This document shows positions 17,503-28,900 of a stretch of DNA of 64,000 nt, in pieces. Origin of the DNA: Paenibacillus sp. JJ-100. GTDB taxonomy: Bacteria > Bacillota > Bacilli > Paenibacillales > Paenibacillaceae. The stretch covers positions 186,001 through 250,000 of the forward strand of contig NZ_CAOJCM010000003.1 in the NCBI RefSeq assembly GCF_948329825.1, read 5' to 3'. The notes under the pieces are model-generated. The model was not told where the DNA came from, made no database searches, and was given only the letters and a program-made list of their open reading frames with translations. Each line of letters opens with the position of its first letter. The stretch's first letter is position 1. The translations under genes and the position numbers were made by a program.

Positions 17503-18717
17503 ATGTTACTGGAAAATGATTCGCAGTTTACTGCGCACTTGCCTGTTACCGGCCGCAGTCCCAAGACGAATCTTGCCAAAGTTAAACTATACATGGACAA
17601 ACACTACGACCAGCCGCTATCCATTGCAGAGCTTGCATCGGAGGCAGGTATCAGTCCGAAATATTTTGTGGATTTGTTCAAGAAAACGTATGGACAGAGC
17701 GCAATGGAGTATCTTACTGACTTGCGCATTAACCGTGCCAAGCGATATCTGAAAGAGTCGAGTCACAAACTTCGCGATATAGCCCTGAAAGTCGGTTATA
17801 GTGACGAGTACTATTTTAGTCGCAAATTTAAAAAGGAGGTGGGCGTATCTCCATCGGATTATGCAAAAAACGCCAGAAAACGGATTGCTACCTGTTCCTC
17901 CAGTATGATTGGACAGCTTTTGGCTCTCAATGTCATTCCGGTGGCTGCACCGATCGATCCCAAATGGACAGCGTATTATTATAATACATTCCGTACAGAA
18001 ATTCAGTCTCATCTGAAATTGACCGATCCATATACGAGTTGGCGATTTGAGGCCAATGTGGAAAGACTGGTTCATATTCGTCCTGATGCAATCGTAGGTA
18101 CAGATCAGATTAGTGAACAGGATCAGGCTCGATTGGCTGATATTGCGCCTTGTTGTTTTGTCCCTAAACACACTTCGGATTGGCGAACCCAGCTGCGCAT
18201 GATCGGGTCATTTCTGGAGAGGGAGGAACAGGCGGAGCAATGGATTCGGCTTTATAACCAGCGAGCAGAGGAAGCGCGCGAATCGGTACAGAAGGAAGTG
18301 GGCCCGGAGAAAGTGATCGTCGTGCGGATATACAGGCAGAATTTGTACCTCTACAGCAATCCGGGTATTGAAGAAGTGCTGTATGGAGCACTGCAGCTGG
18401 ATACCTTTTCTGACCTTAGTGCCAATGCTCCTTTAACGCTGGAGCAACTCGTTGACATGAACCCTGATCGAATTCTAGTCATGGTGTGCCCTGAGGCTGC
18501 TTCACGAGCGTATTGGCTTAGCTTGCAGCATTCGGTTACATGGCGTGAGCTCAACGCTGTTCGTCGGTATCAGGTTCATTTGATAACTGGTGACCCTTGG
18601 TTTGATTATTCAGCTGTAGGTGTGATGCGAATGTTGGATGAAGCTTTACTGATCTTCACGGGATATTGTCCAAACATATTTCTGGATAACGTCCATGGTG
18701 ATTCCCGAGCGAGGTGA
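17503..18717 (+). CDS. btr: AraC-family siderophore-sensing regulator (Btr-like)
   Basis: A 404-residue fusion of an N-terminal AraC DNA-binding domain (about residues 28-125, with the two helix-turn-helix units SIAELASEAGISPKYFVDLFKK and LRDIALKVGYSDEYYFSRKFKK) to a TroA/BtuF-type binding-protein domain (about 130-395). This is the architecture of Bacillus Btr, which binds bacillibactin and activates uptake genes. The start at ATG 17503 follows AAAGGAG; a frame extension to 17455 lacks a site. It lies behind a near-perfect Fur box and just ahead of a siderophore binding lipoprotein, so it probably reports extracellular siderophore return to the cell. Confidence 0.9.
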   Translation: MLLENDSQFTAHLPVTGRSPKTNLAKVKLYMDKHYDQPLSIAELASEAGISPKYFVDLFKKTYGQSAMEYLTDLRINRAKRYLKESSHKLRDIALKVGYSDEYYFSRKFKKEVGVSPSDYAKNARKRIATCSSSMIGQLLALNVIPVAAPIDPKWTAYYYNTFRTEIQSHLKLTDPYTSWRFEANVERLVHIRPDAIVGTDQISEQDQARLADIAPCCFVPKHTSDWRTQLRMIGSFLEREEQAEQWIRLYNQRAEEARESVQKEVGPEKVIVVRIYRQNLYLYSNPGIEEVLYGALQLDTFSDLSANAPLTLEQLVDMNPDRILVMVCPEAASRAYWLSLQHSVTWRELNAVRRYQVHLITGDPWFDYSAVGVMRMLDEALLIFTGYCPNIFLDNVHGDSRAR

Positions 18718-18766
18718 CATATAATCCTTGTATCTACATGAGAATGTTTATCAGGGGGGATATCAC

Positions 18767-19819
18767 ATGTTTCAATATTTCAGCAGAAGTACACAACGTT
18801 CTGTGATTAGCAAATTCCGCAGCACCCGGCTCTCAGCCTTAATCTTACTCATGTTAATTGCAGGACTGTTGTCTGCCTGCGGCACAGCATCAGAGAAGAA
18901 TACCGGAGCGGCTCAGCAAGAGCAGCCCGCAACGGAGAGTTTAACAACGGCCTCGACCGAGACGACTGTAGAGAAAGACCAAGAGCCAGAAACGACGGGT
19001 GAACGAACTGTAAAAGACGACTTGGGACATGATGTGCTTGTGCCTGCGAAAATAGAACGAGTATTTGCACCGTATCTGGAGGATTCCCTGTTAACCCTTG
19101 GTGTGAAGCCCGTAGCTCAGTGGGCAAGTGGTACAACAGGCCATGTCTATCTGCAGGATCAACTCAGTGATGTGCCTACACTTGATTTCTCCAGCGGCTT
19201 GCCTTCGCCAGAGGTACTGATGACATATAATCCGGATTTTATTATTTTGCATACGGCCCAGTATGCAGAGAATGGGGTATATGAGAGTTATTCCAAGATT
19301 GCACCAACCTACGTATTTACGAATGCTTCGGGTGATGTAGAGAAGTCTTTGCAGGTCATCGGCGATCTGCTGGGCAAAACGGCTGAAGCGGAAAAGGCTA
19401 TTGAAGCCTACCATGCGAAGGTCAAATCAGCCAAAGCTGAACTTGCGAAAGTAGCCGAAGGCAAGAAAGCAGCCATTATCCGTTTTGCCCCGCGTGGCAT
19501 CAGCATGATGGGCGGTAACTACTTCAGCGGGTATGTCGTATACGAGCAACTGGGACTTGGTAAGCCGGCATTGGTTGAGACGGAGAATAGCGCAATCATT
19601 TCAACCGAGGTATTACCCGAGATTGATGCCGATTTTATTTTTGCCGTGGAACAGGGTGCTGGCAACATGAAAGAAATGACGGAAACGAATGTATGGAAAA
19701 GCATGCCTGCGGTGCAGGCAGGGCATGTATACGAAGTGGATTCGGCTCCGTGGCTGGGTAGTGGCCTGATTGCCTATAGTCATGTCATTGATGATACGTT
19801 AAAGGCGTTAACACCATAA
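18767..19819 (+). CDS. Iron-siderophore ABC transporter substrate-binding lipoprotein (FeuA-like)
   Basis: A 350-residue class III binding protein. A long basic N-region leads to a hydrophobic segment and lipobox LLSAC with Cys38; a Ser/Thr/Glu-rich linker follows. The mature domain has the fold pattern RTVKDDLGHDVLVPAKIERVF, LTYNPD-type strand MTYNPDFIILH, and a C-terminal half with the helix VWKSMPAVQAGHVYEVD. The start ATG 18767 follows a run of G (GGGGGG) ribosome binding site. It lies 50 bases after the regulator gene in one transcription unit. No permease or ATPase gene accompanies it here. Confidence 0.92.
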   Translation: MFQYFSRSTQRSVISKFRSTRLSALILLMLIAGLLSACGTASEKNTGAAQQEQPATESLTTASTETTVEKDQEPETTGERTVKDDLGHDVLVPAKIERVFAPYLEDSLLTLGVKPVAQWASGTTGHVYLQDQLSDVPTLDFSSGLPSPEVLMTYNPDFIILHTAQYAENGVYESYSKIAPTYVFTNASGDVEKSLQVIGDLLGKTAEAEKAIEAYHAKVKSAKAELAKVAEGKKAAIIRFAPRGISMMGGNYFSGYVVYEQLGLGKPALVETENSAIISTEVLPEIDADFIFAVEQGAGNMKEMTETNVWKSMPAVQAGHVYEVDSAPWLGSGLIAYSHVIDDTLKALTP

Positions 19820-19830
19820 ATCTGATACTA

Positions 19831-19900
19831 AAAACTCCTTATGAGTACCGAGAACCGGATGTTAGTCCGGGGTTCCAGTGTATATCTAGGGAGTTTTTTT
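19831..19900 (+). terminator. Terminator after the binding lipoprotein gene
   Basis: AAAACTCC at the 5' side and GGAGTTTT at the 3' side enclose an inner GAACCGGA...TCCGGGGTTC hairpin. A run of seven T ends the structure. Confidence 0.75.
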
Positions 19901-19972
19901 GTGCTGGATGGCTAACACCACCATATGACATAAATATGGAAATAATCAAAATGATTTCTGGATATCGTCCAT

Positions 19973-20000
19973 GGGACAGAAGAGTCGACTCTTTTATAAT
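19973..20000 (+). promoter_or_regulatory. Promoter of the besA-dhb operon
   Basis: TATAAT at 19995-20000 is perfect. GGGACA at 19973-19978 matches the last four bases of TTGACA with a 16-base spacer. The Fur box lies 6 bases downstream. Confidence 0.6.
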
Positions 20001-20006
20001 TGGTAA

Positions 20007-20021
20007 TGAGAATCAATCTCA
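20007..20021 (+). promoter_or_regulatory. Fur box ahead of the siderophore biosynthesis operon
   Basis: TGAGAATCAATCTCA fits the TGAnAATnATTnTCA Fur core with one to two deviations and is a near palindrome. It lies just after the -10 element, a repressing position. It should switch off the whole biosynthetic run when iron is plentiful. Confidence 0.78.
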
Positions 20022-20084
20022 CATAAAATATGTAGTTCAGTTTTTAACTTATATAAACAGAACAACGAGGAGGACCCATCCGTA

Positions 20085-20945
20085 ATGATGTTTCAGCCCG
20101 ATTTAACTGCTTCCGGTAACCTTGAGCATATTGCACGCAGTAACGTTGAAATCCCGCATGCCGAACAATGGACCATGAAATCACGTACAGGACACCATGA
20201 CTATCAGATTATGGTATTCAAGCCTGTTGAACCGCCGCCTCCGTCCGGTTATCCGGTCATCTACTTACTCGATGCCAATTCCGTATTCGGCACGATGGTG
20301 GAAGCCGTTCGTGTGCAGGGACGTAGACCAGAGAAGACAGGGGCAATCCCGGCAATTATCGTTGGAATAGGGTATCCGAGCGCTACCCCTTTTTCTCCCC
20401 ATCGATACTATGACTTTACCCCAAAAACAACGACGGAATATACCCGAAAATCCGATGGTACACCGCTACCGGAACAAGGCGGCGCTGATGAATTCTTACG
20501 TTTTATTGAAGAAGAGTTGAAGCAGGATATGGAGCAGCAGTTTCAGATTGATCGGGATAGACAGGCCATCTTTGGACACTCGCTTGGCGGTTTGTTCGTG
20601 ATTCATGCGTTGTTCACCAAGCCGGAGGCTTTTCGTTATTACATTGCGGGCAGTCCCTCGCTGCACTGGAATCAGGAGGTCATGCAGGGGGAGGAAGAGG
20701 AATTCGTTGCAAGGCTGAAGCAGCATCCAGTAAACGTCAGGGTGTGGATTGGTATGGGCGAACACGAGAAGACACATCCGGCCCGTAACAATGACAAGGC
20801 ATCGAGTCTTACAGAACGGTTATCAGCGTTGAAGCAACCAGGGCTAGATATCACATATACCGAGTTTGAAGAAGAGAATCATGTTTCAGTACTGCCTTTT
20901 CTAATTAGTCGCACGATGCGTTTTGCCTGTAGTCCGGAGTCCTAG
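20085..20945 (+). CDS. besA: Siderophore trilactone esterase (BesA/Fes/IroE-like)
   Basis: A 286-residue alpha/beta hydrolase of the putative esterase (PF00756) family. The nucleophile is Ser166 in FGHSLGG. A typical GSPSLHW follows, and the C-terminal EEENHVSV holds the likely catalytic His. In Bacillus, BesA opens the ester ring of ferri-bacillibactin to release iron in the cytoplasm. No signal peptide is seen, which agrees. It is the first gene of the operon, directly after the Fur-controlled promoter with an AGGAGGA site, so release and synthesis are expressed together. Confidence 0.88.
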   Translation: MMFQPDLTASGNLEHIARSNVEIPHAEQWTMKSRTGHHDYQIMVFKPVEPPPPSGYPVIYLLDANSVFGTMVEAVRVQGRRPEKTGAIPAIIVGIGYPSATPFSPHRYYDFTPKTTTEYTRKSDGTPLPEQGGADEFLRFIEEELKQDMEQQFQIDRDRQAIFGHSLGGLFVIHALFTKPEAFRYYIAGSPSLHWNQEVMQGEEEEFVARLKQHPVNVRVWIGMGEHEKTHPARNNDKASSLTERLSALKQPGLDITYTEFEEENHVSVLPFLISRTMRFACSPES

Positions 20946-21001
20946 AAGGTAAGAAATGAGGGGTATTACAGCATATAGTGGTTACAAGGGAGGTACATGA
21001 G

Positions 21002-21787
21002 GTGAGCTACACAGGAATCAATGGAAACGTGGCCGTGGTCACCGGTGCTGCGCAAGGGATTGGTGAAGCGGTGGCACGTTTGCTTGCACAGCATGGCGCT
21101 ATCGTTGCTCTGGTGGACCGACAGGAAGCTGCGCTGAGTCAACTGGCCACTGAGTTGTGCAGACAGGGCTATCAGGCCATAGCCTGCATTGCTGATGTAT
21201 CGGATCGTCAAGCCATCGAAGATACAGTCCAACGAATTGAAGAGAACGTAGGTCCCATTGCCATTTTGGTGAATGCTGCGGGTGTGCTGTACGCTGGGGC
21301 CGTGAGTGAGCTGACGGATGAGGAATGGACGAGGACGTTTGATGTGAATACGCATGGTGTATTTTATATATCGCGTGCGGTAGTGAGGAATATGTCTAAG
21401 CGCCAAACGGGAGCGGTGGTTACCGTAGGTTCGAATGCTGCGAGTGTTCCGCGAATGCATATGTCGGCATACGCTGCCTCCAAAGCTGCTTCGTCCATGT
21501 TCACCAAAAGTCTGGCGCTGGAATATGCGGGTCAGAACATTCGCTGCAATATTGTCTCTCCAGGTTCAACGGATACGCCCATGCAAAGAGCCCTGTGGCA
21601 GGAGGATCATGGAGCAGAGGCAGTGATTGCGGGTTCGCTGCAAAGCTTTCGTCTAGGCATCCCGCTGAACAGAATGGCAGTGCCATCGGATATTGCGGAT
21701 GCTGTTATTTTCCTGATATCAGATCAAGCCAGACATATTACGATGCATAATCTGTGTGTGGACGGAGGCGCCACACTCGGCGTTTGA
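21002..21787 (+). CDS. dhbA: 2,3-dihydro-2,3-dihydroxybenzoate dehydrogenase
   Basis: A 261-residue SDR that oxidises 2,3-dihydro-2,3-dihydroxybenzoate to 2,3-dihydroxybenzoate with NAD+. It has [12 protein letters not shown] at the cofactor loop, ALVDR with the NAD-specific Asp, NAAG, and the catalytic SAYAASK Tyr/Lys pair. The C-terminal [19 protein letters not shown] is typical of DhbA/EntA. The GTG at 21002 is preferred, since AAGGGAGG lies 8 bases before it, over the GTG at 20978, which would place the site inside the gene. It lies between the esterase and dhbC genes. Confidence 0.94.
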   Translation: MSYTGINGNVAVVTGAAQGIGEAVARLLAQHGAIVALVDRQEAALSQLATELCRQGYQAIACIADVSDRQAIEDTVQRIEENVGPIAILVNAAGVLYAGAVSELTDEEWTRTFDVNTHGVFYISRAVVRNMSKRQTGAVVTVGSNAASVPRMHMSAYAASKAASSMFTKSLALEYAGQNIRCNIVSPGSTDTPMQRALWQEDHGAEAVIAGSLQSFRLGIPLNRMAVPSDIADAVIFLISDQARHITMHNLCVDGGATLGV

Positions 21788-21811
21788 ATCAAGATAAGGA
21801 GATGATGAGTC

Positions 21812-23164
21812 ATGTCAAAAGCGGGTTCGGTTATAGCAGCAACTTCTGCCATAGACCTTCTGGAGCAATATCGGGAGGGGACGTCCTTTTTTTGGTCTTC
21901 ACCACAGCATACCTTGCTTGCACAAGGAGAGCAGATTCGTTGGTTTGCGAAGGAAACTGCTGAAGCACTTCAATCTACTGAGAATGAACCTGTCAAGGGT
22001 AAGAGTATAGAGCAAAAATATAAAGAAGAGTGTCGATTGTTCATTGAACAGATTCAACAGCTCATGGAGCAGGCCAAGCAATCGGGTCAATCGAACCCGC
22101 TTGTGGTGGGGGCAATTCCTTTTGATCCAATCCATTCTACTGCTGAGCTATATGTGCCAGAGACGGTACAGTGGGCTGAACCTCTGCCCTCGGAGCCACG
22201 GACATTTATCCCCAAACTTCCGGCTGCGTCAGGTTGTGAGATTACTGAGGTTCCTGCGGGTAGAATGTACGAGCAAAGCGTGAATAACGTATTGGTAGAT
22301 CTGAACGAGGGAAATCTGCACAAAGTCGTGTTATCCCGTACGCTGGAGATCACTTCACGGACAGTTGTAAACACGCACCAGTTGCTGCTTAACTTGTTCA
22401 AGGAAAATACGCATGGTTATACATTTGCTGTTCCAATGAAGGACATGGTTCAATCTGAAAATCATGTAACAAGGTATAGACAATCCGAAAAAACAGACAA
22501 TCCGATTGAAAGTAAAAATAGTCGCACCTTCATTGGAGCAAGCCCAGAACTGTTGGTTACTCGCCATGGCTCCAGAGTAAGAGTCAACCCGCTGGCAGGT
22601 TCGGCCGCCCGCAGTGATGACCCGGCGGAAGATCGTCGCCGAGCTGAGGCGCTGCTGGCTTCAGCCAAGGATCGGCATGAGCATGCCTTGGTCATTGAGG
22701 CGGTAGTAATGGCGCTGGGGCCTCTATGCAAACATTTGTCCGTTCCCGCAGAGCCTTCCCTGATCCAGACGTGCACAATGTGGCATCTATCCACGGAAAT
22801 ACATGCGGAACTGGTGGACCCTGCTACAACATCAATGGAACTGGCATTGGCACTGCACCCGACACCTGCTATTTGTGGAACACCTGTACAGGTTGCTCGG
22901 GCAGTCATTAAGAAACAAGAGCCGTTCGACAGGGGGTTGTTCACGGGAATGGTGGGCTGGTGTGACAGTAAGGGGGATGGCGAGTGGGCGGTAACCATTC
23001 GATGTGCCGAGGTGCAAGGCAGAACGGTTAAGTTGTTTGCTGGAGCAGGTATTGTAGCCGGCTCTACGGCAGAAGCAGAGCTGGCAGAGACGAATGCCAA
23101 GTTCAGAACGATGCTGCTCGCGATGGGTTTGGATTCAACGGTGTCCAATCGGAAGGAGGACTGA
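21812..23164 (+). CDS. dhbC: Isochorismate synthase
   Basis: A 450-residue chorismate-using enzyme (MenF/EntC/DhbC class) that converts chorismate to isochorismate, the first step to 2,3-dihydroxybenzoate. The C-terminal catalytic part is clear: KVVLSRTLEI, FIGASPELLVTR, NPLAGSAARSDDPAEDRRRAEALL, TMWHLSTEI, ALHPTPAICGTP, FDRGLFTGMVGWCD and FAGAGIVAGS. It is longer than the roughly 400-residue Bacillus enzyme, partly through a polar insert near residues 210-230 just before the ASPELL motif. AAGGAG precedes the ATG. Confidence 0.95.
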   Translation: MSKAGSVIAATSAIDLLEQYREGTSFFWSSPQHTLLAQGEQIRWFAKETAEALQSTENEPVKGKSIEQKYKEECRLFIEQIQQLMEQAKQSGQSNPLVVGAIPFDPIHSTAELYVPETVQWAEPLPSEPRTFIPKLPAASGCEITEVPAGRMYEQSVNNVLVDLNEGNLHKVVLSRTLEITSRTVVNTHQLLLNLFKENTHGYTFAVPMKDMVQSENHVTRYRQSEKTDNPIESKNSRTFIGASPELLVTRHGSRVRVNPLAGSAARSDDPAEDRRRAEALLASAKDRHEHALVIEAVVMALGPLCKHLSVPAEPSLIQTCTMWHLSTEIHAELVDPATTSMELALALHPTPAICGTPVQVARAVIKKQEPFDRGLFTGMVGWCDSKGDGEWAVTIRCAEVQGRTVKLFAGAGIVAGSTAEAELAETNAKFRTMLLAMGLDSTVSNRKED

Positions 23165-23167
23165 ACA

Positions 23168-24784
23168 ATGCCGTCAGGATATCAGGCTTGGCCTGATGAA
23201 TATGCAGAGCTTTATCGGAAGGCGGGTTGCTGGGAAGGGATTACGTTTGGGGAAATGCTTCGCCAGCGTGCGGATTTATATGGCAATCGGGTAGCCGTTA
23301 TTAGCGGTAAGCACCAGCTCACGTATAAGGAACTGAATGATCGGGTGACTCGATTAGCCTCCGGTATGTATGGCAGGGGAATACGGAAGGATGACCGGGT
23401 CATTGTTCAACTGCCGAATGTTCCTGCGTTTATTGAGGCTTGTTTTGCTTTATTTCACATCGGTGCACTGCCTGTATTTGCGCTTCCCTTGCATCGAAAG
23501 AGTGAAATCACATATTTCGCCCGTTTCTCTGAGGCGGTAGCCTATCTCATCCCGGATCATGATGGGGGATTTGACTATCGCACGTTGGCGGAGGAGGTAC
23601 AAGCTGAGGTTCCGGAGCTTCGGCATATTTTCGTCGCAGGCGAGGCTGGGCCTTTTACCGCGTTGGAAGATGTTTACGCAGAGCCAATCAGCCTGCCGGA
23701 TGCGCCAACATCTTCAGATGTAGCTTTCTTGCAATTATCGGGAGGGAGCACCGGATTACCTAAAATGATTCCCCGAACACATGATGACTACATCTACAGC
23801 TTGCGGAGGAGTGTCGAGGTATGTGGCCTCCACCCGGATAGCGTCTATTTGGCAGTTCTGCCTGTAGCTCATAACTATCCAATGAGCTCACCCGGCATTC
23901 TAGGCACGTTGTACGCAGGCGGTACGATTGTACTGTCACGGGGATCAAGCCCAGATGAAGCATTTCCACTGATTATCCGCCACCAGGTAACTATTACAGC
24001 CCTGGTGCCACCGCTGGCTCTTGTCTGGCTGAATGCAGCAGCAGCTCGTGGAATCAAGCTTCCGTCGCTCCAGGTGCTTCAGGTCGGAGGAGCTAAGTTT
24101 AGTGCCGAGGCGGCGGCACGTGTCAAGCCGGTGTTTGGTTGTACATTGCAGCAGGTGTTCGGTATGGCTGAAGGGCTGGTAAACTACACACGTCTGGATG
24201 ATTCCGAATATGTGATCACCCATACACAAGGGAGACCGATGTCTCCATATGATGAGGTGAGGATTGTGGATGACGAAGATGTTGAGGTACAGCAGGGACA
24301 AGCCGGACACCTGCTGACACGCGGGCCCTATACCATCCGTGGGTATTACAAGGCGGAGGAGCATAACGCCAGATCATTTACGACAGATGGCTTCTATCGT
24401 ACAGGAGATATTGCCAGCCTGACGGCTGATGGATATCTCGTAGTTGAAGGAAGAGCGAAGGATCAGATTAACCGTGGCGGGGATAAAGTGGCTGCCGAAG
24501 AGGTGGAAAACCATTTGCTGGCCCATCCTGGTGTGCATGATGCGGCCTTGGTATCCATGCCCGATGAATATTTGGGCGAGCGCTCTTGCGCCTTTATCGT
24601 GCCAAGCGGTGATACGCTGGCGGTGGCCGAGATCAAATCGTTTCTGCGTAATCGGGGCCTGGCTAGTTATAAAATTCCAGACCGGATTGAATTGGTGGAT
24701 GCTTTTCCGAAGACAAAAGTCGGCAAGGTCAGCAAAAAAGCACTAAGGGAGATGTTGACTGCCGAGCAAGCTGCATCCAATTAG
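23168..24784 (+). CDS. dhbE: 2,3-dihydroxybenzoate-AMP ligase
   Basis: A 538-residue stand-alone adenylation enzyme of the ANL superfamily. It activates 2,3-dihydroxybenzoate as the acyl-AMP and loads it on the aryl carrier domain of DhbB. The phosphate-binding loop is [14 protein letters not shown] (about residues 190-203), the NYP motif after PVAHNYPMS is typical of aryl acid ligases, and [27 protein letters not shown] and the C-terminal lysine in [10 protein letters not shown] are intact. It begins 3 bases after dhbC with a GGAGGA site inside the dhbC end. Confidence 0.95.
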   Translation: MPSGYQAWPDEYAELYRKAGCWEGITFGEMLRQRADLYGNRVAVISGKHQLTYKELNDRVTRLASGMYGRGIRKDDRVIVQLPNVPAFIEACFALFHIGALPVFALPLHRKSEITYFARFSEAVAYLIPDHDGGFDYRTLAEEVQAEVPELRHIFVAGEAGPFTALEDVYAEPISLPDAPTSSDVAFLQLSGGSTGLPKMIPRTHDDYIYSLRRSVEVCGLHPDSVYLAVLPVAHNYPMSSPGILGTLYAGGTIVLSRGSSPDEAFPLIIRHQVTITALVPPLALVWLNAAAARGIKLPSLQVLQVGGAKFSAEAAARVKPVFGCTLQQVFGMAEGLVNYTRLDDSEYVITHTQGRPMSPYDEVRIVDDEDVEVQQGQAGHLLTRGPYTIRGYYKAEEHNARSFTTDGFYRTGDIASLTADGYLVVEGRAKDQINRGGDKVAAEEVENHLLAHPGVHDAALVSMPDEYLGERSCAFIVPSGDTLAVAEIKSFLRNRGLASYKIPDRIELVDAFPKTKVGKVSKKALREMLTAEQAASN

Positions 24785-24874
24785 AAAATTTCGATCGCGA
24801 TGACATTGTACTTTTTCCGTTTATGGATATGGCTGGACTTGATCTGATAAATAAAGCTGAAAAGAGGGATATTC

Positions 24875-25945
24875 ATGGCACTTCCAGTGATTCAACCATA
24901 TGCAATGCCTGTAGCGTCTGAGCTCCCGGTCAACAAGGTTGCCTGGACACCGGATGCGAAGCGTGCAGTACTTTTGATTCACGATATGCAGAACTATTTC
25001 ATGAATGCATTTACACCGGGAGCCTCTCCGGTAGTGGAGCTGATCAATCATATTACAGAGCTTCGTTCAACGTGTCATAAGCTTGGCATTCCTGTGGTTT
25101 ACTCGGCTCAACCTGGCGGACAGACACCGGAGGAACGCGGGCTACAGCTGGACTTCTGGGGTGCGGGAATCGATGGCGGAGCAGTACAGAAAGAAATTGT
25201 TGAATCGCTTGCTCCCGCTCCGCAGGACACCTTCATGACTAAATGGCGATACAGCGCCTTTCAGAAGACGGAACTGCTTGAGCTCATGCAGAAGCAGGGT
25301 CGGGATCAATTGATTGTCTGCGGCATATATGCACATATCGGATGCCTGATGACGTCCTGTGAAGCATTTATGCGTGATATTCAAGCGTTTCTGGTTGCTG
25401 ATGCGGTTGCTGATTTTTCGTTGGAAAAACATCGAATGGCGCTGACGTATGCGGCAGAGCGTTGTGCGGTAACCCTGACGACCGAACGTTCGGTTTCATT
25501 GCTAAATGCATCAGCCATAGCCCAAACTGGCGGTGCATTCACACCCGAAGCACATGATAATGGTCAAGACGAGCCCAGGGAGCAATCGGGTGCAGTATCA
25601 GCCTCACTAGCTGTAGCTGAGGTGCAACATCAAATGGCTTCTACCGCTGAGCTTGAGAATATTCTGGAAGGGCAAGAAGGCAGTGATCATGCAAGGCTGA
25701 AAGCATTACAGCTTCAGATTGCCAATCTTTTGCAAGTGCAGCCCGATTCCATTGGAATACATGATGATCTGGTACACAGCTGGGGTATGGATTCCATCCG
25801 CATGATGAGTCTGGCCGAGCGTTTTCGTGCGGAAGGAGCCGAGGTCGCCTTTGTCGATCTGGCGGAGCAGCCAACATTGGCAGCATGGGTAGCACTTCTG
25901 GATAACACCCAACCGAAAGTGCTGCTGAATGGAGACTACTTTTGA
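24875..25945 (+). CDS. dhbB: Isochorismatase with C-terminal aryl carrier domain
   Basis: A 356-residue bifunctional protein. Residues about 28-205 are the isochorismatase that cleaves isochorismate to 2,3-dihydro-2,3-dihydroxybenzoate and pyruvate, with Asp37 in [10 protein letters not shown], Lys in TKWRYSAF and Cys in GIYAHIGC. After a polar linker (about 210-270), residues about 280-345 are the aryl carrier, with Ser307 in GMDS as the phosphopantetheine site. AAAGAGGG precedes the ATG. Its stop overlaps the TTG start of dhbF. Confidence 0.96.
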   Translation: MALPVIQPYAMPVASELPVNKVAWTPDAKRAVLLIHDMQNYFMNAFTPGASPVVELINHITELRSTCHKLGIPVVYSAQPGGQTPEERGLQLDFWGAGIDGGAVQKEIVESLAPAPQDTFMTKWRYSAFQKTELLELMQKQGRDQLIVCGIYAHIGCLMTSCEAFMRDIQAFLVADAVADFSLEKHRMALTYAAERCAVTLTTERSVSLLNASAIAQTGGAFTPEAHDNGQDEPREQSGAVSASLAVAEVQHQMASTAELENILEGQEGSDHARLKALQLQIANLLQVQPDSIGIHDDLVHSWGMDSIRMMSLAERFRAEGAEVAFVDLAEQPTLAAWVALLDNTQPKVLLNGDYF

Positions 25946-28900
25946 GCGGGGCGGTGCAGTTGTCGCAACGTCAGAACACAGCTTGGCCTTTGTCTTCTGC
26001 ACAGTCTGGCATCTGGTATGCCCAACAGTTAAATCCGGACAACCCGATGTACAACACAGCCGAGTATGTGGTTATTGAGGGACAGATTCATCCTGGACTT
26101 TTTGAGAAAAGTGTACGTCAGACCGTGATGGAAGCCGAATCACTCAATATGGTGTATGGCGAAAATGAACAAGGCCCTTGGCAATCGCTGCGCTCCAATA
26201 TGAATGATTGGACATTCCATGTCATGGATGTGCGCGATCAGGCTGATCCTCATGCGGCTGCGTTGGACTGGATGAAGCAGGACCTGAGACGACCTGTTAA
26301 TCTGGCCATTGGTCCACTCTTCACAGAGGCTTTATTCCAAGTGAGTGAGGATCGGTATTACTGGTACCAGCGCATCCACCATATAGCAATTGATGGGTAT
26401 GGTGTATCCCTGATCACACGAAGGGTCGCCAGCTTGTATTCAGCAAGCATCCAGGGAGAGGGTGCAGCACAGAATACAGTACAGGCAAAAGATACAACTG
26501 CATTTGGCCCGCTCACTTCTGTGCTTGAAGAAGATGATGCCTACTCAGGCTCTATCGATCAAGAACAGGATCAACAGTTCTGGATTAGCCGTTATGCAGA
26601 TGCACCGGATGTTGTCAGTCTGGGTCATCGTGCATCGCTGACTTCAACAGGGTTCCTGCGGCAATATGCAGTGATAACGCCATTAGAGCGGGAGCAGATA
26701 CAAGCAGTAGCGAGCAGGTTTGATGCGACCTGGTCAGATCTGTGTGTGGCGGCGACAGCAATCTATGTGTACCGGATGACAGGGTCAACCGATGTGATTC
26801 TGGCCTTGCCCGTCATGTGCCGTTTGGGTTCGGCGTCGCTGCGTGTCCCGGGCATGGTCATGAATGTTCTTCCACTGCGATTGACTGTACATTCGCAGAT
26901 GGATTTGTCTGAATTGATCGGCCAGATCGTAAGGGAGATTCGGGCTGTACGTAAGCACCAGCGATACCGTCATCAGGATCTGCGGCGGGATCTCAAGCTA
27001 CTGGGAGAGAATCGACGTCTGTATGGACCGATGATTAATGTGATGCCCTTTCATCATGCATTAAATTTTGCAGGCGCGCGTGGCATGATTCATAATCTGT
27101 CCACGGGTCCTGTGGATGATCTATCCATTCATATCGTGGATCAAGGGCATGGTCAAGGGATGAGCATTGCTTTGGATGCCAACTCTTCCATCTACACGGA
27201 ATCGGAACTACGTATGCATCAGCTTCGCTATGAACAGCTCCTGAAATCCATGATTTCAGGAGGGGATGTAGACATAACAATTGCACAACTGGATATTCTG
27301 CTTCCTGCCGAGCGCGAGCAAGTGCTGAAAGGGTGGAACCAGACGCATCATGTGGCCGCTGAGTGGAACTCGGCATCGTTATTTGAACAGCAGGTTAGGC
27401 GGACCCCTCATGCCACTGCGATCACATTCGAAGGGGAGACGTTGACCTATGCAGCGTTGAATGAACGTGCGAATCAACTGGCCCATCAACTGATACAAGC
27501 CTATGAGGCAGGACCGGAGCAGGTAGTTGGCATTGCGATGCCTCGTTCATTGGAAGTGGTTATTGCGATCCTGGCTGTTCACAAGACGGGGGCCGCTTAT
27601 CTGCCGCTTGACCCTGATTATCCGGAGGATCGCCTGATCTACATGATGGAGGATGCCAAACCTGCTTGTGTAGTGACAGTGATGGACAATCTTGCTAACA
27701 TTCCGCAGACGTCTGATATACCGATTCTCGTCATAGATCAAACAGATATTGTACAGGCACTATGCTGTCGGTCTGGAACCAATCCGGAAGGTGATGATCT
27801 TCCAGGCAAAGCCTCTATGCTCAATCCTGCGTATCTGATCTACACATCAGGTTCTACGGGTAGACCCAAGGGGGTGGCGGTGACCCATCTGGGATTAGCC
27901 AATCTACTCGAAGATATGAAGACGAGATTGCAGGTCGGTTCGCAGGACCGCTGGCTGTCGGTGACTACGATTGCTTTTGATATCTCTGTACTGGAGATTT
28001 TCCTGCCACTGACGACCGGGGCCAGACTGGATATCGCGCCAAAGGACACGATCCTTGATCCGGTTGCGTTGGCCGGAAAAATGCGAAAGCAGAAGACTAC
28101 GATCATGCAGGCTACGCCGACATTATGGAAGTATTTGGTTATGAGTCGGCCTGGAAGGTTCGACGGGCTAACGGTAATTACGGGAGGAGAAGCTCTGACG
28201 GAGGAGTTAAAGCTATCACTGGAAGGGTTGGGGTGTCAGGTCAATAACCAGTACGGGCCAACCGAAACGACCATCTACTCAACAGCAGCATCGCTGGGGG
28301 TGGGTCAATCGGGCAAACCGAATATAGGTGGACCGGTGCGTAACACACAACTCTATGTACTGGATCAGAGCATGCAGCCTGTGCCTCCGGGTGTAGCAGG
28401 AGAATTGTATATTGCAGGAGAGGGGCTTGCGCGGGGATATTTGGGCCGACCTGATCTGACGGCAGAACGCTTTGTCGCTAACCCTTATGGACAGCCGGGG
28501 AGTCGGATGTACCGTACGGGTGATCTCGCTCAATGGTTGCCGGATGGCTCCATTGATTATTTGGGCCGGGCAGATCATCAGATCAAGATCAGGGGTTTCC
28601 GCATTGAACTGGGAGAGATTGAGTCGATCATCGCAAGTTATCCGGGCGTGGCACAGGTTACGGTGATCGCACGTGAGGACCAGCCGGGGAACCAGCGATT
28701 AGCGGCTTATATTGTGGCTGAGGCCGGAGAATGTCAGACTGAAATCGATCTGTCTGATATCAGAGCATACGTAACGGATGTATTACCGGATTATATGGTG
28801 CCCTCTGCCTTCATGCTGTTGCCTGAGATGCCGCTGACTCCGAACAAAAAAATTGATCGGAAACAGCTTCCGGTCCCGTCCATGGCATCCAATACAGCTG

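Noticed and set aside
22462..23148. 228-codon minus-strand frame in dhbC
   Set aside because: It is antisense to the conserved catalytic part of dhbC, and the product is Ser/Ala/Thr-rich with no motif.
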